This document shows positions 61,884-64,000 of a stretch of 64,000 nucleotides of DNA, one piece after another. The stretch lies in NCBI GenBank assembly GCA_964058845.1, contig CAXKVR010000048.1:62001-126000 (forward strand), in the 5' to 3' direction. Positions within the stretch are counted from its first letter, which is position 1, and every line of letters starts with the position of its first letter. The notes under the pieces were generated by a model that worked only from the letters and a program-made list of their open reading frames with translations, was not told the DNA's origin and did no database searches. Both the position numbers and the translations under genes were made by a program. This stretch comes from Carex sylvatica. Its lineage: Eukaryota; Streptophyta; Magnoliopsida; Poales; Cyperaceae.

Positions 61884-62893
61884 TAGCCGTTGCTATTTCC
61901 TATTTACACAAAATTATATACAAATATGACACAGATTTGAGTACAGCTGTATATTCCTAAATTGGAGGGATCTCGCTGTAAAATTTGCTAATTGGACCTG
62001 TCAGTTACTGGTACCACTACCGCCTGAAAGCTAATTCCTGGTACTATAATTTGGAGAGAGAATTGAGTGCCATAGTCATGGGACTGACGGTAGCTACTGA
62101 TAAATGAAGTAAATGTTTTTTTTTTTCATTTTTACCCACCGATTTTTTTAATTTGTTTTATTTATTTCCTACACAGGCCTATATATCCTACAAAGATTTC
62201 AACTGAAGCTCTAACTCTGCAATCCATACCATCGGGAAAATAACTATCTGGTTTTTGAAAACATGAAGGACATAAATATAAAAAGATTGAATTATATATC
62301 TGGATTTTGAACTATTGGATTGAAAAGGAAAAAAATTCAACACAACTTGGGTGGTGTGTACAAGAAGAATCGTAAAGGAACATATTAAAAGAAATGAATT
62401 AATGAAAATCTGATTATTGCATGGCCTAGGGCTTTGTGCTATTATTTGTAGATCTTTTCCATTTTCGAACAAGCCGGGCTGGAGGCACTACTACCATTCC
62501 AGGTAAATCCTCTCAATTTTATTTATTTTTCATAATCATTTTTTTAATGGACTGTATAATGAAATTCTTCTGAACTATTCAACTCAATCTGTTTGTTATT
62601 GTTTTTATCGGATTATGTTCTGGTTGTGTTGGAATTTAATTAAACCGTTCAACTCCTCTGAACTCCTCTGAATCATCTTTATTCCTAATAAAAAGACATT
62701 GGCTTCTAATATAATCTTATGTCGGATTTCTCATTGTGACTTTGCAAGTAAACACATACCAGCTTTGTAATGCACCTTCAATACTGTGTCTGGTTAGGTG
62801 TGCTATCGGTGCATGAAGATTGGGTATTCTGACACTTTGTGTTGGTTTCAATGTATTAATTATTATTATCCAATGCATCAAATTGCTTATAAT
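61884..62893. other. Intergenic, nothing recognised
   Basis: AT-rich sequence. The 94-codon minus-strand frame at 62188-62472 has no recognised domain. Confidence 0.4.
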
Positions 62894-62905
62894 ATAATAT
62901 TATAT

Positions 62906-63210
62906 CTTTTTTTTTTAAACCTGATAGTGGCTATCAGTTACATACAGATGTTACAACAAATTCAATCAATAACTGCCTCCTCTAAGAACTACACTACAGA
63001 AAAAGGTAAGCTACACCTTACCAGTACAAAATTAAATACTGACTGGCTGCATATTCCGAACTCAAAACAACACAACATTTTAACAATACTTCATCCACAG
63101 TTTGGCTTCCTTCAAGGTGTGTTGTGCCAGCCATTTTGAATCTGTTGCGCACCCTACAAAAATAAGTTTATTTCGTGCTCTCCACAGAAACCAGCAAACT
63201 GCAAAATAAA
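62906..63210 (-). mobile_element. 5'-truncated L1-type LINE tail with 12-bp TSD
   Basis: The minus strand encodes the end of the LINE ORF (WFLWRARNKLIFVG, then HTLKEAKLWMKYC). This resembles the same region of the copy at 12.7 kb (LWGIWKQRNEFVF ... LWMKCC). A perfect stem-loop (62921-62937) and a poly-A tail follow. The perfect duplication ATAATATTATAT flanks it (62894-62905, 63211-63222). Confidence 0.88.
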
Positions 63211-63222
63211 ATAATATTATAT

Positions 63223-64000
63223 AGTTTGAGAAATCAGAGGTATTCGTTGTGACTTTGTGAAGGACCGACTAAGAAGAGTAAAGAGTAAAGACATACATCA
63301 GCTTTTTACTGCACCCTCTCCATATTAAAATTAGCCCAAAACCATAATTAAAAAATGGTTAATTTTCTATTTACCCTTCACAACTTGTGCAGTTTCCTAT
63401 TTACCACTAAAGACCAATAATTTATCTTAGTCACCTCTCAACTCTAACAACTCTTTCTTATTTGGTCACATATAAATTTCTTGTAGTAACATAGATCAAA
63501 CATAATCTTTAGAATCTTGGATAATATAATTCTCACAAACATATAAAATACCTGATGCATTGCAGAAGATGTAGCCATCATATATAACTCAACTTTACAT
63601 ACAAATGGTTTCTCTCCCCTTGGACCTTTCTCTTAATATTGCAAAATTTTGAGATAAAAATATTTTTGTGTAACTTCTAATAGGTAGGGATGAGACCAAT
63701 TTATATCTGTTTATCTTATAATTTGGTACATCTATTCAGTACCAAATGAACTTATTTTTGATAAAATCCCAACCCAAGTAGTAGGGTTTTCTCTTTCCCT
63801 TACCCTCTCCACCCCGAAGAGAGAAATGGAGGCAGATGTGGAAATGGTCGGAGAAGCAAACCTCATTCTGTCACTTACTCCTCGCTTCAACCTCATTCAT
63901 TAATTCATTCATTCATTATAGTTCAGTTTAGTGAATGTACATCCACCCTTGTCTCAGCTACCTTGCTGTTACTTGACAAATCCAACTGTTTGCTAGCAAT
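63223..64000. other. Intergenic to window end, nothing recognised
   Basis: No gene is supported. A short (ATTC)n tract occurs at 63896-63917. A 25-codon frame from ATG 63826 is too short to call. Confidence 0.4.

Noticed and set aside
1..64000. tRNA, rRNA or snoRNA genes
   Set aside because: I looked for tRNA B-box-like GGTTCGAATC and conserved rRNA stretches and saw none. A tRNAscan-SE or Infernal run would be decisive.

Overview
The window reads as nuclear DNA of a flowering plant. It is AT-rich and intron-rich with GT-AG splice sites. It carries two plant-type genes: a plantacyanin-type blue copper protein and a 15-exon SPX-EXS (PHO1-family) phosphate exporter. Most of the remaining sequence is transposon-derived. 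The species is not resolvable by eye, and nothing here is bacterial or organellar.

Layout. 0-4.8 kb: a small hAT-type MITE, a two-unit higher-order minisatellite, and the complete two-exon plantacyanin gene (minus strand). 6.9-18.1 kb: three L1-type LINE copies. One has a 3.4-kb CACTA element inserted in its zinc-knuckle region. 18.2-20.3 kb: an unrecognised coiled-coil open frame broken by one stop and one frameshift. 20.7-29.1 kb: an intact PHO1 homologue (minus strand, reconstructed as 791 residues), with a MITE in intron 5 and a 75-bp LINE tail just past its stop. 29.8-32.0 kb: a long inverted-repeat structure containing two MITEs. 33.2-38.7 kb: a 5.5-kb CACTA-type element holding the remains of a transposon Ulp1-like ORF and a small GRF-zinc-finger/transmembrane ORF, plus a probable solo LTR. 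39-64 kb: no gene I can recognise. This part holds hAT-type, Mutator-type and palindromic MITEs, minisatellites, and a fifth LINE fragment.

The two genes are unrelated in function. Plantacyanin is secreted to the apoplast. PHO1 proteins are membrane phosphate exporters with a cytosolic inositol-pyrophosphate-sensing SPX domain. The interest of the window lies mainly in the transposons. Many have clean target-site duplications, so insertion order can be read directly. A set of about 400-bp palindromic MITEs shares one core but carries different termini. All five LINE 3' ends carry a stem-loop just before the A tail.
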